From NCBI RefSeq assembly GCF_000378145.1, contig NZ_KB899286.1, positions 87,258 to 151,257 on the forward strand: a stretch of 64,000 nt of DNA, read 5' to 3'. Of this stretch, positions 63,479 through 64,000 are shown piece after piece; within the stretch, counting starts at the first letter, position 1, and every line of letters starts with the position of its first letter. Made by a program: the position numbers and the translations under genes. The notes under the pieces are model-generated. The model was given only the letters and a program-made list of their open reading frames with translations. It ran no database searches and was not told the DNA's origin. Origin of the DNA: Saccharibacillus kuerlensis DSM 22868 (GTDB taxonomy: Bacteria; Bacillota; Bacilli; Paenibacillales; Paenibacillaceae).

Positions 63479-63704
63479 AAGAGTCTATTGAAGGTGTGAG
63501 AAAGAAGGAAAGGAAGAGAAAAAAGAAAATAAGTGCGCATATGCAATTATTTTTATCGAATTTTTGAATTTCGCTGAAATAAGTGCTTCCATACACTTAT
63601 TTCAGCGTTTTCGAGTTTCTAACTGTACTTCCCTATTAAATAGTTGTACCTGTGCACTTATTGTACGATTTGGCGAGCTTTTGCGGAAATTAATTGTATA
63701 TAAG
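63479..63704. repeat. Dispersed four-hairpin intergenic element, copy B (interrupted)
   Basis: Closely matches copy A (13531-13752) from AAGAGT-C-TATTGAAGGTG through the shared 14-bp arm palindrome (63572-63585 with 63594-63607) to the fourth unit, AATTGTATATAAG. There the match stops and insertion-sequence DNA begins. Where arms differ from copy A some changes keep pairing possible (first unit). Confidence 0.85.
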
Positions 63705-63740
63705 TAGGCCTGTTGATTAACCAAAAAATAGCAAAAAGGA

Positions 63741-63789
63741 CGCCTCTTTGTTAAGCTGTTTGTACCCCTACAAACATCGAAACGAGGCG
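63741..63789 (+). promoter_or_regulatory. Hairpin covering the transposase ribosome binding site
   Basis: CGCCTC (63741-63746) pairs with GAGGCG (63784-63789), and GTTTGTA (63758-63764) with TACAAAC (63769-63775). The outer arm contains the GAGG used by the ATG at 63795. Confidence 0.6.
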
Positions 63790-63794
63790 ACCTC

Positions 63795-64000
63795 ATGACA
63801 AAGTCTACGACATTCTCGAGTGTTCTGCAAACTGTATTTCCCCGCGAGCAAATCGAAGAGTTGCTCGCGGAAATCGGCTATGTCGATGTGGCTCGGAAGT
63901 TCACCGGTTACGATTTGTTTCTGTTTTTGGCTGAAGCGGCTTTGCAGCAGTGGAAGGGGTACCGGGATGCCGAACCGCGTCTGGCCGCCAGCGGCCTGAA
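63795..64000 (+). CDS. IS4-family transposase, N-terminal part (cut by right edge)
   Basis: ATG 63795 follows GAGGCG. The visible 68 residues begin MTKSTTFSSVLQTVFPREQI and contain YVDVARKFTGYDLFLFLAEA, the N-terminal pattern of IS4-family DDE transposases common in Paenibacillus. The catalytic DDE residues lie outside the window. No stop codon is seen, so it may be an active element. Confidence 0.82.
   Translation, partial: MTKSTTFSSVLQTVFPREQIEELLAEIGYVDVARKFTGYDLFLFLAEAALQQWKGYRDAEPRLAASGL

Larger units (their letters stand above)
63705..64000 (+). mobile_element. Left end of an IS4-family insertion sequence, continuing off the window
   Basis: Sequence from about 63705 (TAGGCCTGTTGATTAACC) is not part of the flanking repeat and leads into a transposase gene. 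The precise end and any target duplication cannot be set because the right end is outside the window. Confidence 0.75.

Overview
The window looks like chromosomal DNA of a Gram-positive, Paenibacillus-like member of the Bacillales (Paenibacillaceae; I cannot fix the genus). Reasons: almost every gene has a strong GGAGG-type ribosome binding site, with GTG and TTG starts common; solute-binding proteins are lipoproteins; sugar uptake is paired with YesM/YesN-type two-component systems and LplABC-type transporters; there is an amidase with a copper-amine-oxidase-like stalk domain and an adaA-alkA-ogt operon. Genes have moderate GC and intergenic DNA is more AT-rich. No rRNA, tRNA or CRISPR array was found.

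Layout. 1-4.8 kb: a ChvE/GguA/GguB-type sugar ABC transporter (minus strand) with a cre-like site, followed by the start of a membrane-anchored sugar-binding protein cut by the left edge. 5-13.3 kb: a sodium-dependent transporter, a TetR regulator with a DUF4188 protein, a PPP-type phosphatase, a proline-rich repeat protein, an 88-aa unknown, a ZIP-like transporter, and an ArsR-type regulator with an MFS exporter. 13.9-19 kb: a two-component system next to an ABC-2 exporter and an exported protein. 19.4-31.6 kb: a PD-(D/E)XK nuclease-like protein, FabV, two chemoreceptors, an M20 amidohydrolase, a small P-loop kinase-like protein, an MFS protein and an APC permease. 31.8-33 kb: two genes that look like orphan immunity proteins (SUKH-4 and Imm30).

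34.2-52 kb (minus strand) is one coherent glycan-use locus: YesM/YesN, an LplABC importer, then GH3, GH38, GH125 and a 1134-residue clan GH-A-like protein. GH38 plus GH125 points to alpha-mannosides or N-glycan fragments that are imported and cut in the cytoplasm. Terminators inside the locus and two cre-like palindromes suggest graded expression and catabolite control. 52.2-63.2 kb: exonuclease III, a secreted coiled-coil protein, a sodium:solute symporter, an ECF sigma/anti-sigma pair divergent from a cell-wall amidase that carries an ECF-type promoter, and the adaA-alkA-ogt alkylation repair operon. The right edge holds an IS5-type relic and an IS4-type element running off the window.

The least explained signals are non-coding. 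A ~220-bp intergenic element with four regularly spaced hairpins occurs twice (13531-13752; 63479-63704, the latter interrupted by the IS4-type element), and a divergent third copy with the same spacing may lie at 20417-20599. Two short promoter-leader-terminator units (19365-19440; 53236-53321) share a conserved 5' segment and look like a small-RNA or attenuator family. Tandem repeats and low-complexity inserts recur inside and between genes.
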